Assembly (NCBI GenBank): GCA_011321815.1
Contig: DROS01000045.1
Location: 1-64,000 of the forward strand
Source of the DNA: Gammaproteobacteria bacterium
Lineage (GTDB): Bacteria > Pseudomonadota > Gammaproteobacteria > SZUA-152
DNA length: 64,000 nucleotides
Direction of reading: 5' to 3'
Shown here: piece by piece, positions 37,438 to 46,487 of the stretch
How positions within the stretch are numbered: position 1 is the stretch's first letter
Layout of the letters: every line of letters starts with the position of its first letter
The notes under the pieces: generated by a model
Database searches by the model: none
What the model saw: the letters and a program-made list of their open reading frames with translations, nothing else
What the model was told of the DNA's origin: nothing
Position numbers and translations under genes: made by a program

Positions 37438-37953
37438 GTGAATAACGATATTCTGAAAGTGCCCAAAAAACTCCATCGCGTTACCCTGTGGGTACACCCG
37501 GAGGGTCGTGTCATCGGTTCCATTTATCTGCGCACACAAAGTCCAAACCATGCCGGCGGTGAACAACCACTGGAAGCATTAAATGCCTGCAAAAATTTTC
37601 TGGTATTTAACCGCAACGAACCCGAGGAACTGCGCTTTTATAACATCAAATCAGTGATTCGTATCGAATACGACGCAACAGAAGACGATGAAACTGCTGA
37701 CAACCATACCATAAATAACCCCATGCACTGCCACTTGCAATTAATGGATGGCTCATGCATTGATGGCAGTATCCACGAATCACTGCCGCCTAATCATGCC
37801 CGTCTGCTGGACTACCTGAACCGCAGCGACGAGACTTTCATAAAGATATACATGGAAGACGGGCTGATTTATCTTATTAACAAGTCATACATCAACCACG
37901 TTCGCGTCGATGACATCGGCACCGCTCACGTTGAAACCCAAGGAGCTGACTGA
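37438..37953 (+). CDS. Hypothetical protein at the head of the kinase/PilT operon
   Basis: This 171-residue soluble protein has no signal peptide or transmembrane segment. The GTG start at 37438 has AAGGA 7 bases upstream. The sequence is beta-rich with two similar-looking halves (VTLWVHPEGRVIGSIYLR and CHLQLMDGSCIDGSIHES), each followed by a stretch ending in an aspartate-containing strand, suggesting an internal duplication of a small barrel-like fold. I do not recognise a family. It begins 66 bases before the HEAT-kinase gene and is probably co-transcribed. Two TATAAT-like boxes (37374-37379, 37402-37407) lie upstream without clear -35 elements. Confidence 0.7.
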   Translation: MNNDILKVPKKLHRVTLWVHPEGRVIGSIYLRTQSPNHAGGEQPLEALNACKNFLVFNRNEPEELRFYNIKSVIRIEYDATEDDETADNHTINNPMHCHLQLMDGSCIDGSIHESLPPNHARLLDYLNRSDETFIKIYMEDGLIYLINKSYINHVRVDDIGTAHVETQGAD

Positions 37954-38019
37954 GGTCTTCCCCGTGGTTTTGATCCTGTCCCCTACTGTCTTACTCACCG
38001 GCAGCACACGGAGCAACTC

Positions 38020-40536
38020 ATGAGCCTGCTGTCCGGCTTCAAGACCAGCCGCGCCATTGCCACCATTCTTACCGAAGATGCAGGAGCCACGGCAGAAGGT
38101 AAGCGCGCCCTGTACAAACTCAAGCAGATTGGTGAACCTGCCATCCCCAAACTCATTGAGGCATTGGAGAATGCCCAACACACCGCCACGCTGGAACAAT
38201 TGTTAGTGGGCTTTGTACGCAACAGCAACCTGCCGCTGTTTCTGGCCGGCCTGGCCCATGGCGACCAGCGCATTGTCGATGGCGTGACCCGCGTGCTCAA
38301 ACGCGCCCAGGATTTTAATCCCAACGAACTGTTCGCTTACTTCAGTCAACCTGTGAATGGCGAGGAAGCCTCCAAAACCGCCCTGGGGGAAATTCTCACC
38401 ACTCACGCCAAACGCATCAATGCCAACATGCTGTTAGGGCTACTGGACCAGGTCGACAGCAAGGTGCGCCCCATCCTGTATCGTCTGCTGGACGGTATCG
38501 CTACCGAAGCGCTGGTGCCGAGTATCAGCCAACGGCTCGACAGCAATCAACCATTGGTACGCGCACACCTTCTTCAGCTGTTGTCCCGCTTTGATACGGC
38601 GCCCAGCCGCGAGGGACTGGTCAAGGCCCTGCACGACCCTAACAAAGCAGTGCGTCAGGCGGCGCTTAACGGTCTGGCCAAACTCCACGCCACAGAAAAT
38701 GTCGGTGATATCTGCACCCTGCTGAGTGATAGTGACCTCACCGTGCAATCGGCCGCCATCGAAACCCTGGCCAGGATCCGCTCACCCCACACCGTCAAAC
38801 ATCTGATTCCCGTATTGCAGGACGAATCCGAATACGTACGCCGTGCCGCCGTGGAAGTGCTCAACGAAGTGGGAGACCAAAACGCGGTAAAAGACCTGCT
38901 TAATGCTCTGCGCGATGTGGACTGGTGGGTGAAGGTACGTGCTGCCGATGCGCTGGGCGCCATCGGTGGCCCCAAAGTGTTTGATGCCGTGCTGGCACTG
39001 ATCAAGGACGAGGACGAGTTTCTGCGCCGCACCGCAGTGGAAATCCTTAACACCAGCAAAGACCCGCGTGCGGTAGACCGGCTCATCGAGGCCCTCCGTG
39101 ATGAAGACTGGTGGGTGCGGGAGCGCGCCGTGGATGCGTTGGCAGCCATCGGCGATAACCGCGCTGTGCCACACCTGGTCGCCATGATGGAAGAAAACCC
39201 TGAAGCCGGCCAGGTGGTGATTCGCGCCTTGGCCACCCTGGGTGACAAACAGGCCGTCACCCCCCTGCTTAAACAGCTCGACAATACCAATAATGCCCTG
39301 CGCAAAGAGGCGCTACGGGCGCTGGAAATCCTTACCGATGACAGTAATGTGCAGAAAGTACAGGAAGCGACCACCCAACTTATCAACTCCCGCACCAGTG
39401 ACGTACGCACTGTAGCCAACGAAACCATGCAAAGCCTGATTATGCGGTTTGGAGATCGCACCAATGGCTCTGCCGCTCACGGCGCCACCGTGGTCGACGA
39501 TCCTGTTTCATCAGCCCCCATGGAAATGGATGTCCAGGACCAGCCAACGCTGAACCTCAACGCCCCCCCGCCTGCCGATACTTCGGGGCAGACACAGGCC
39601 ATGCACACAAGTGGCTCGTTCACTTCATCCGGCAGCATGACAAGCCATGGTGATGACGGACAACACTTCACTCACGTCTTTGATCCCTCGCGACTGGCGC
39701 CCAACACCGTGCTTGTAGACCGTTATCACGTGATCCGCAAAATCGGCGAAGGTGCCTTTGGTGTGGTGTGGCTGGTGGAGGATGTCATGGTGGGCGACCA
39801 GTTTATCCTCAAATTCCTCAGCCCCCATGTGGCGGCCGACCAGAGCATGATTGAGCGCTTTATGCACGAGCTGCGCTATGCCCGCAAGATCACCCACGAA
39901 AACATCATTCGCATTTATGATCTGGTGACCATTGATCAGTCCTACGCTATTTCAATGGAATACTTTCCCAGCCACTCTCTGGCTGATGAACTGGGCAAGC
40001 GCAAAAGACAAAAACAGACCTGTGACGTGCGCCGTGGCATACAACTGATGTCCAGCATTTGTCGTGGCATGGCCCAGGCGCAAGCCATGGGTGTGGTACA
40101 TCGCGACCTCAAGCCCGCAAATATCCTGATTAACGACGATGACCTGGTGAAAATCGTTGACTTCGGCCTTGCCGCCGCCGCACGTAAAGCAGATTCACGG
40201 CTTACCAAAAGTGGCATTCTGGTCGGCACCCCTACCTACATGGCTCCTGAACAGGTGCGTGGCCGCACCATTGATTCGCGCACTGACATTTACACCCTGG
40301 GCGTCATCCTCTACGAGATGTTCGTGGGTGCGGCGCCCTACACGGGTGACGAATCCATGGCCATTCTGTTCCAGCATGTGGAAGGCGCAGCTACCCCTCC
40401 GCGAAAAATCAACCCGGAACTGCCCGAAGCACTGGAAGCGACTATCATCAAGGCCATGGCCGTCAATCCTGAACAACGCTTTCAGACCTTTGACGAATTG
40501 CGCAAAAAACTGGAAGCCGTGACGGAGGCCCTCTAA
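38020..40536 (+). CDS. HEAT-repeat Ser/Thr protein kinase
   Basis: The first about 480 residues of this 838-residue protein are HEAT or PBS-lyase-type repeats, with repeated Val-Arg-x-x-Ala-Val-x-x-L units such as VRRAAVEVLNEVGD, VRAADALGAIG and VRERAVDALAAIGD. A Ser/Thr/Gly-rich linker follows, then a Hanks-type kinase domain (about 565-838). Its glycine loop is GEGAFGVVW near 573; it also has the VAIK-like Lys in ILKFL, HRDLKPAN, DFGLA and MAPEQ. All catalytic residues are present and no transmembrane helix is visible, unlike PASTA-type kinases. HEAT repeats suggest docking to a large partner. It is directly joined to the PilT gene (stop and next ATG adjacent). Confidence 0.9.
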   Translation: MSLLSGFKTSRAIATILTEDAGATAEGKRALYKLKQIGEPAIPKLIEALENAQHTATLEQLLVGFVRNSNLPLFLAGLAHGDQRIVDGVTRVLKRAQDFNPNELFAYFSQPVNGEEASKTALGEILTTHAKRINANMLLGLLDQVDSKVRPILYRLLDGIATEALVPSISQRLDSNQPLVRAHLLQLLSRFDTAPSREGLVKALHDPNKAVRQAALNGLAKLHATENVGDICTLLSDSDLTVQSAAIETLARIRSPHTVKHLIPVLQDESEYVRRAAVEVLNEVGDQNAVKDLLNALRDVDWWVKVRAADALGAIGGPKVFDAVLALIKDEDEFLRRTAVEILNTSKDPRAVDRLIEALRDEDWWVRERAVDALAAIGDNRAVPHLVAMMEENPEAGQVVIRALATLGDKQAVTPLLKQLDNTNNALRKEALRALEILTDDSNVQKVQEATTQLINSRTSDVRTVANETMQSLIMRFGDRTNGSAAHGATVVDDPVSSAPMEMDVQDQPTLNLNAPPPADTSGQTQAMHTSGSFTSSGSMTSHGDDGQHFTHVFDPSRLAPNTVLVDRYHVIRKIGEGAFGVVWLVEDVMVGDQFILKFLSPHVAADQSMIERFMHELRYARKITHENIIRIYDLVTIDQSYAISMEYFPSHSLADELGKRKRQKQTCDVRRGIQLMSSICRGMAQAQAMGVVHRDLKPANILINDDDLVKIVDFGLAAAARKADSRLTKSGILVGTPTYMAPEQVRGRTIDSRTDIYTLGVILYEMFVGAAPYTGDESMAILFQHVEGAATPPRKINPELPEALEATIIKAMAVNPEQRFQTFDELRKKLEAVTEAL

Positions 40537-41631
40537 ATGGCCAGAATCGACGCTTTCCTGAAACTCGGCCGCGAGCAAGGCTGTACCGACATTCATTTTG
40601 CCGTCGGCATGCCGCCCTTGTTGCGCAGTCTGGGCGATCTCATTCCCATCAAATACCGGGATCTCACCGATCAGGAACTGGAAAGCCTGATCTTCGAAAT
40701 ACTGGACAGCCAGCAGAAAACCGACTTCGACAATGGCCAGGACATCGACTTTGCCTACCAAAGTGACAACGCGGGACGGTTTCGTGTCAGCCTGTTTCGC
40801 AAAGTAACCGGCATGGGCGCCACCTTCCGGTTAGTGAATACCGATATCCCCTCCCTGCACGAGCTGGGCATGCCACCTGTCGTCGAAAGATTTATTGATG
40901 CCCATCAAGGACTGGTCCTGGTTACCGGCGCGACGGGCACCGGCAAATCCACCACCCTGGCCTCCATGCTGGACCTGCTCAACCGCAACCGCCGACTGAA
41001 TATCATTACCCTTGAAGACCCCATTGAATACATTCACCACAGCCAGAAGTCCCTGGTGGTACAGCGCGAAGTCGGCACCCACGTCGACACCTTTGCCAAT
41101 GGCCTGCGCGCGGCCTTGCGCGAGGACCCGGATGTAATCCTGGTGGGCGAGCTACGTGACCCGGAAACCATCATAATGGCCATGACCGCCGCCGAGACCG
41201 GCCATCTGGTGCTGGGTACCCTGCACACCACCTCCGCCACCAAAACCCTGGATCGCATTATCGACGCCACCCCCACCGAGCAGAAACCCCAAACCACCAA
41301 CTTTCTTGCGCAACATTTGCAGGGGGTCATTAGCCAAAAACTGGTGAAAACCGTCAATGGGCGTAGCCGCAAAGCCATTGTGGAAGTATTCGTCAACACC
41401 CCGGCCATCGCCAACCTCATCAGCACCGGCAAGATTTTCCAGATTCCCTCCATTTTGCAAACCGGACGTGACAAAGGTATGCAGACCATGGACCAGGCAC
41501 TGCTGGAGGCGTTACAGAACAAGGAAATCGACCCCGATGACGCCTACCTGCACGCCACCAACAAGCAACAGTTCCAACGCTTTGTGACAGACCCGGATCT
41601 GCTGCCACAAATTGACCTGGCCGTCAGCTGA
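40537..41631 (+). CDS. PilT-family retraction-type ATPase (first paralogue)
   Basis: This 364-residue member of the secretion-superfamily hexameric ATPases has Walker A GATGTGKSTT, acidic Asp box LEDPIEYIH, Walker B VILVGELRD and His box LGTLHTTSATKT. The N-terminal PAS-like region (TDIHFAVGMPPLLRS) is typical of PilT/PilU. PilT motors power pilus retraction at the inner membrane. Its ATG follows the kinase stop codon without a gap, indicating strong translational coupling. Canonical pilT/pilU usually sit near yggS, so this is probably an extra, signalling-linked copy. Confidence 0.87.
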   Translation: MARIDAFLKLGREQGCTDIHFAVGMPPLLRSLGDLIPIKYRDLTDQELESLIFEILDSQQKTDFDNGQDIDFAYQSDNAGRFRVSLFRKVTGMGATFRLVNTDIPSLHELGMPPVVERFIDAHQGLVLVTGATGTGKSTTLASMLDLLNRNRRLNIITLEDPIEYIHHSQKSLVVQREVGTHVDTFANGLRAALREDPDVILVGELRDPETIIMAMTAAETGHLVLGTLHTTSATKTLDRIIDATPTEQKPQTTNFLAQHLQGVISQKLVKTVNGRSRKAIVEVFVNTPAIANLISTGKIFQIPSILQTGRDKGMQTMDQALLEALQNKEIDPDDAYLHATNKQQFQRFVTDPDLLPQIDLAVS

Positions 41632-41648
41632 ATGGTAAGCGCTACGCC

Positions 41649-42746
41649 ATGAGCCGCGTCAACGCCTTTCTTGAACTGCTGATCAAACAAGCCGGATCAG
41701 ACCTGCACCTGGTTTCAGGCAACCCACCGCGTATCCGTCTTTACGGCGAAATCCATCCGGTTAAATACCGCGAGCTCACTGAAAACGAAACCCGGAGCTT
41801 ATTGTTTGAAATCATGCCTGAGCGAGTCAAACAAACCTTTGAAAGCCTGGGTGGTGCCGATTTTGGCTACGAAATACCCGGAATATCGCGTTTTCGGGTC
41901 AACGTCTTTCGCCACCTTGGCGGCATTGGCGCCGTGTTTCGCGCCATTCCCAGCGCCGTCACCAACCTGGATGACTTGAGCATGCCGCCGGTACTCAAAA
42001 CACTGGCCCGGCAACGCAAAGGACTGATTCTGGTGTCAGGCCCCACTGGTTCAGGCAAATCCACCACACTTGCAGCAATGATTGATTTCATCAATAGTGA
42101 ACGCAAAGGGCATATCATCACCATCGAAGATCCGGTGGAACATGTACATATGCACAAAGGCTGCCTGATCAGCCAACGTGAAGTGGGCGACCATACCGAC
42201 AGTTTTGCCTCCGCCCTGCGTTCTGCCCTGCGCGAAGACCCGGACGTTATCCTCGTTGGCGAAATGCGGGACCTGGACACCATCAGTCTGGCGGTCACCG
42301 CCGCAGAAATGGGCATCCTGATTCTGGCCACCCTGCACACCAATGGCGCCGCCGCCGCCATTGACCGGATAATTAATGTATTCCCTCCTGGCGAAGAACC
42401 CTACATTCGTGCCATGCTATCGACTTCGCTGTGTGGCGTCATCTCGCAACAGCTGGTAAAAACAGCAGACAATCGCGGCCGACTTGCAGCCGTGGAAACT
42501 CTGATTAATAATTCAGCTGCTTCCAACATTATCCGCGAAGGTAAAACTGAGCAACTGGAAAGCGTGATACAAGGTGGTGCTCTACAGGGCATGCAGAATA
42601 TCGATACCGCACTACGCCGTTTACTCGATGAAAAACTGATCACCGGTGAAGAGGCCTATCGAAAGGCCCGTCTGAAATCGAACTTCGAACAATATAGGGA
42701 ACAAGATGAGTCAACCAACCCAACATCAGGCAGCAAACTCCAATAA
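41649..42746 (+). CDS. PilT/PilU-family ATPase (second paralogue)
   Basis: This 365-residue ATPase is of the same family as its upstream neighbour: SDLHLVSGNPPRIRL, Walker A GPTGSGKSTT, Asp box IEDPVEHVH, Walker B VILVGEMRD and His box LATLHTNGAAAAIDRI. It starts 18 bases after the first paralogue. The two differ throughout, so this is not a recent duplication, and the pair could work as a PilT/PilU-like retraction complex. The last 41 bases overlap the start of the first FHA gene, again indicating tight coupling. Confidence 0.87.
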   Translation: MSRVNAFLELLIKQAGSDLHLVSGNPPRIRLYGEIHPVKYRELTENETRSLLFEIMPERVKQTFESLGGADFGYEIPGISRFRVNVFRHLGGIGAVFRAIPSAVTNLDDLSMPPVLKTLARQRKGLILVSGPTGSGKSTTLAAMIDFINSERKGHIITIEDPVEHVHMHKGCLISQREVGDHTDSFASALRSALREDPDVILVGEMRDLDTISLAVTAAEMGILILATLHTNGAAAAIDRIINVFPPGEEPYIRAMLSTSLCGVISQQLVKTADNRGRLAAVETLINNSAASNIIREGKTEQLESVIQGGALQGMQNIDTALRRLLDEKLITGEEAYRKARLKSNFEQYREQDESTNPTSGSKLQ

Positions 42747-43509
42747 CGTCACCACCCTGCCCGGGTTGGATGAAACACATCTCGTATCGCCAGAGCACGA
42801 GCAACTGACACAAACGCCCTCTGCCGGTATTGTCGAGTCGGAGCGCAAGCTGGTTCTCACCCTGAAAGGTAAAATCCTTCGTGAATTTTCCATTAATGAT
42901 CAGGACCTGAGCATCGGTCGCCAACACAGCAACGACATCCAGTTAAACGACCTGACCCTGAGCGGACGCCACGCACTGATTTCCAGCATCCCCGATTATG
43001 TCTTTATCGAAGACCTGGGCAGCACCAATGGCACCATGGTCAATGGCAATCACGTGAAAAAAACGGCACTTGAGCATGGCGATGTTATCCAGATCGGCCA
43101 TCATCAACTTACCTACGTATGCGCACCGGAACCCCGCCACGAACCCACCATGTTCATCAAAGCAGAACAGGATGAAACACAATTCATTTACAGCGATGAA
43201 ATCGATCAGGAACTGATCACGGGTCTCGCTCTGGGCGGCCTGCGCACCGTGGCAAAACTGACTTCAAAAGAGGTCATGGAACTGCGAAAAACCTACAACA
43301 CCATCGGTTTTCAGGGCAAACGCATGGCGTTGATCACACGTGGCTCTGAGGGTTACAGCATCACTTCAGTGACTGGCAGCCGCAGCCGCCGGGCCAATGA
43401 CGTCCCCTACATCAACGGAAAAGAGCTGGGCACCGAACAGCTTTTATTGAATGAAGGGGACGTTATTAACATCGCCGGATTTAAAGTACAATTTTATTAT
43501 CTTAGTTAA
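42706..43509 (+). CDS. FHA-domain protein with degenerate second FHA-like module (paralogue 1)
   Basis: This 267-residue protein has a low-complexity N-terminus, then a canonical FHA domain (about residues 48-138) with Gly71/Arg72, Ser87-Gly-Arg-His89 and TNGT, the set that binds phosphothreonine. After a linker containing EPTMFIKAE comes a second module (about 195-266: TIGFQGKRMALITR, YINGKELG, GDVINIAGFKVQFY) with FHA-like strand order but lacking the Arg and Ser-x-x-His residues. It overlaps the second PilT gene and probably reads out phosphorylation by the HEAT kinase. Confidence 0.85.
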   Translation: MSQPTQHQAANSNNVTTLPGLDETHLVSPEHEQLTQTPSAGIVESERKLVLTLKGKILREFSINDQDLSIGRQHSNDIQLNDLTLSGRHALISSIPDYVFIEDLGSTNGTMVNGNHVKKTALEHGDVIQIGHHQLTYVCAPEPRHEPTMFIKAEQDETQFIYSDEIDQELITGLALGGLRTVAKLTSKEVMELRKTYNTIGFQGKRMALITRGSEGYSITSVTGSRSRRANDVPYINGKELGTEQLLLNEGDVINIAGFKVQFYYLS

Positions 43510-43654
43510 AGCAATGCTGAAAACTGAACAAGGAACGTGCATGGAATAATCTGTACCGTTATTCCATACACGTTCTTAAAGTAAACCCGGCACAAGTCCC
43601 ACCTGCCGACAGATCCTGCCCCACCAAAATTCACATCGCGAGGAATTTGCCTGC

Positions 43655-44335
43655 ATGAACAGTAAACTCATCCTCACACTTGACGGTGAAATCATCAACG
43701 AACATCTGTTGAAAACTGAAACACTCAGCATTGGTCGTAAATACGTCAACGACGTCCAGCTAAATGACCTGACAGTGAGCGGCCGCCACGCCATGTTCTG
43801 CCGGGTACAACCAGACCAAGTCTTTGTTGAAGATCTTGGCAGTACCAACGGTACCCTGGTTAACGGTAACCACATTAAAAAAACAGCATTGAGACACGGT
43901 GACATTATCCAGATAGGCCACCATCAATTCACTTTCCTCAACGAAGGCAGTGAAGCCCAATATGAACCGACCATGTTCATCAAAGCAGAACTGGATGAAA
44001 CCCAAATGGTACTGCCCGACTGGGAGTCACGCGAAGAAAGTATCAAAGGACAACCACTGGCCGGCCTGCGAACACTCAATGGCCCACTGGCACGCACCGT
44101 AATGGAACTGCGCAAACCATTCAGCACCATTGGTTTTCAGGGCCACAAAATGGCGCTGATCAGCCGCGGGCTGGATAGCTACACCATCAGCCCCGTAGCC
44201 ACCACAAAAAACCGTCGTTCATCAGATCACGTTCTGCTCAATGGCGAAGAACTCGGCCCGGCAGCCGTTGCCCTCAAACCGGAAGACGTCATCAGCATTT
44301 CCGGTTTTGAAGTTGAGTTTTATTTTATCCATTAG
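43655..44335 (+). CDS. FHA-domain protein with degenerate second FHA-like module (paralogue 2)
   Basis: This 226-residue paralogue of the preceding protein lacks its N-terminal extension. A canonical FHA domain occupies about residues 5-95 (SIGRKYVNDVQLNDLTVSG, RHAMF, STNGTLVNGNH), followed by the same EPTMFIKAE linker and the FHA-like second module (about 157-224: STIGFQGHKMALISR, DVISISGFEVEFYF). AGGAA precedes the ATG. A 145-base spacer separates the paralogues. The gene is convergent with fliI, with only 27 bases between the stops, and closes the signalling cluster. Confidence 0.85.
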   Translation: MNSKLILTLDGEIINEHLLKTETLSIGRKYVNDVQLNDLTVSGRHAMFCRVQPDQVFVEDLGSTNGTLVNGNHIKKTALRHGDIIQIGHHQFTFLNEGSEAQYEPTMFIKAELDETQMVLPDWESREESIKGQPLAGLRTLNGPLARTVMELRKPFSTIGFQGHKMALISRGLDSYTISPVATTKNRRSSDHVLLNGEELGPAAVALKPEDVISISGFEVEFYFIH

Positions 44336-44362
44336 GTGGCCTTTTCAGTTAAAAAATGGTGC

Positions 44363-45820
44363 TCACTGCACAACCGGCATTTGTAAATTTGCAGCCTGGG
44401 CCGGCGAAATCACCTCGACGCTTTGCAGTGCCTCCAGCTCATTGATACTGTCCGCAAGTGACATCGGTTGCGTGATGTCCTGCTGCAAAAATTTTGTCAA
44501 TTGAGGGTACATCATCACCGCTTCATCAACTTTTGTATCCGCACCCCGCTGATAGGCTCCCACACTGATCAAGTCCCTGTGCTGGCGATATAACGAATAC
44601 CACTGCTTAAACTGGCGAATGGCAGCTTGATGCTCCGTACTGGTAATTTCCGTCATTGCGCGGCTAATGGAAGCCTCCACATCAATCGCTGGATAATGCC
44701 CGGCCTCCGCCAGTTCACGCGACAATACGATATGCCCATCAAGAATCGCCCGCGCTGCATCGGCAATGGGATCTTGCTGATCATCACCCTCGGTCAATAC
44801 CGTATAAAACGCAGTAATAGAGCCGCCGCCGATATCACCATTTCCGGCACGTTCGACCAGTTGCGGGATTTTTGCAAACACTGAAGGAGGATAACCTTTT
44901 GTTGCAGGAGGCTCCCCCACAGCCAGTGCAACTTCACGTTGCGCCTGGGCATAACGGGTTAATGAATCCATCAACAACAGCACATTCAATCCCTGATCAC
45001 GGAAATATTCAGCAATACGGGTCGCCAATGATGCGCCGTGTAAACGCATGACCGGTACATCATCAGCGGGCGATGCAACCACAACAGCGCGCGCCATACC
45101 CTCTTCACCCAGTATGTTGTCAATAAATTCCTTGACTTCACGACCACGCTCACCGATAAGTCCAACCACAATCACATCGGCATCCGTGTATTTTGTCATC
45201 ATGCCCAGCAAAACGCTTTTGCCCACCCCGCTGCCCGCAAATAAGCCCATGCGTTGACCACGACCTACGCTCAACAACGCATTGATGGCACGAATACCGA
45301 CATCCAGTTTTTCACTGATGGGATGCCGTGCCATAGGATTAATAACCCGGCTGGTAATGGATACACGTTCCGATGTTTGCAGCGGGCCTTTACCATCCAG
45401 AGAATTGCCCGCACCATCCAGCACTCTACCCAGCAATTCATTACCCACGGCAACATCGTAAACTTTTTTGGTCGGTACCACCCGGGCATTGGGAACAATA
45501 CCGTGCATGCGTTCCATTGGCATTAAAAACAGTTTTTCACCGGAAAAGCCCACCACTTCAGCTTCAATATTTCTGCCATCCGGCCCCTCCAGCAGACACC
45601 GTGAACCCACTGGCGCATGACAGCCAACAGCCTCCAGTGTTAACCCCACCATACGGGTAAGGTGCCCCTCGATAATCAACTGCGGTGCTGCGATACGTTT
45701 TTGCGCATCAACAAGGGATTGCCGCCACCGACGACCGGCACGAAGTTTTTCTACCCGTGACTGAAAAGATAAGCCATTCTGCATATTGTTTTCTGTTGCA
45801 TTGGTCATTGTATTGCTCAT
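44363..45820 (-). CDS. fliI: Flagellum-specific ATPase FliI
   Basis: FliI is the hexameric export ATPase of the flagellar type III secretion apparatus. The 485-residue protein has Walker [12 protein letters not shown], Walker [12 protein letters not shown] with [31 protein letters not shown] as the conserved catalytic and family segment (pieces of it are diagnostic), and the arginine finger region further on. It overlaps fliH by four bases (ATGA). In Pseudomonas-type clusters fliJ follows immediately; here a convergent FHA gene follows instead. Confidence 0.96.
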   Translation of the reverse strand: MSNTMTNATENNMQNGLSFQSRVEKLRAGRRWRQSLVDAQKRIAAPQLIIEGHLTRMVGLTLEAVGCHAPVGSRCLLEGPDGRNIEAEVVGFSGEKLFLMPMERMHGIVPNARVVPTKKVYDVAVGNELLGRVLDGAGNSLDGKGPLQTSERVSITSRVINPMARHPISEKLDVGIRAINALLSVGRGQRMGLFAGSGVGKSVLLGMMTKYTDADVIVVGLIGERGREVKEFIDNILGEEGMARAVVVASPADDVPVMRLHGASLATRIAEYFRDQGLNVLLLMDSLTRYAQAQREVALAVGEPPATKGYPPSVFAKIPQLVERAGNGDIGGGSITAFYTVLTEGDDQQDPIADAARAILDGHIVLSRELAEAGHYPAIDVEASISRAMTEITSTEHQAAIRQFKQWYSLYRQHRDLISVGAYQRGADTKVDEAVMMYPQLTKFLQQDITQPMSLADSINELEALQSVEVISPAQAANLQMPVVQ

Positions 45821-46485
45821 TCGCCTGATGAACTTTTATCAGCCTCACGCTCACCACCCAAAAGTTGGGATGCGATGGCCGTCAAACGTTTTTCCAGTGT
45901 CGCATCAATGCGTGATGTTTCGGTAAGAATCCGGCAATCACCCCTGGACAAACTGGAATCGCTTACCAACGCCCAACTATTTTCAGTTTTTGCTTTGGTC
46001 ATCACATCACGCATCACCCGCACATCATCCGGGTGCAAACAAACATTAACCTCACGTGAACCTACCGGTAACACAGCAATGGCCTCTTGTACTACACCCA
46101 CAATTTGCGCCACATCCGTTTTAAATTCACGACGAATCAGTTGGCGGGAAATAGCCACTGACAAACTCACCAATTGTTGCGTAATATCGTCATCCAGCTT
46201 TTCAAATGGCCGTGATAATGATTGCAGCAAATCATCAAGTAACCGGGCATTGTGTGCAATTTCATCTTGCCCCGACATCATTCCCTCTTCACGACCTTTT
46301 GCAAAACCGGCCTCATAAGCCTCCTTGTATGCCTGATTCTGAATCCTTTCGATTTGCTCTGCCGTCATCAAGCCGGGTGCTTTGTCATCTTTTGCATTTG
46401 CCACAGCCCCGGATACATCTTCTACCATGGGTAAATCCCAGCGCTGATACTGATCCGTTGATTTTTTGGAAATGAGTTTAACCAT
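45817..46485 (-). CDS. fliH: Flagellar assembly protein FliH
   Basis: FliH is the negative regulator and peripheral stalk of the FliI ATPase. The 222-residue protein begins with a conserved aromatic segment (YQRWDLP), continues with a glycine-rich coiled coil ([18 protein letters not shown], the GxxxG-type repeat region), and ends in the FliH/HrpE C-terminal domain ([19 protein letters not shown], with the glutamate/arginine pattern common to this family). It starts 2 bases downstream of fliG and overlaps fliI by four bases. Confidence 0.94.
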   Translation of the reverse strand: MVKLISKKSTDQYQRWDLPMVEDVSGAVANAKDDKAPGLMTAEQIERIQNQAYKEAYEAGFAKGREEGMMSGQDEIAHNARLLDDLLQSLSRPFEKLDDDITQQLVSLSVAISRQLIRREFKTDVAQIVGVVQEAIAVLPVGSREVNVCLHPDDVRVMRDVMTKAKTENSWALVSDSSLSRGDCRILTETSRIDATLEKRLTAIASQLLGGEREADKSSSGE

Positions 46486-46487
46486 GG

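Noticed and set aside
38655-39464. Minus-strand open frame opposite the HEAT repeats
   Set aside because: Ser/Arg-rich product with no motif; the plus strand clearly encodes HEAT repeats.
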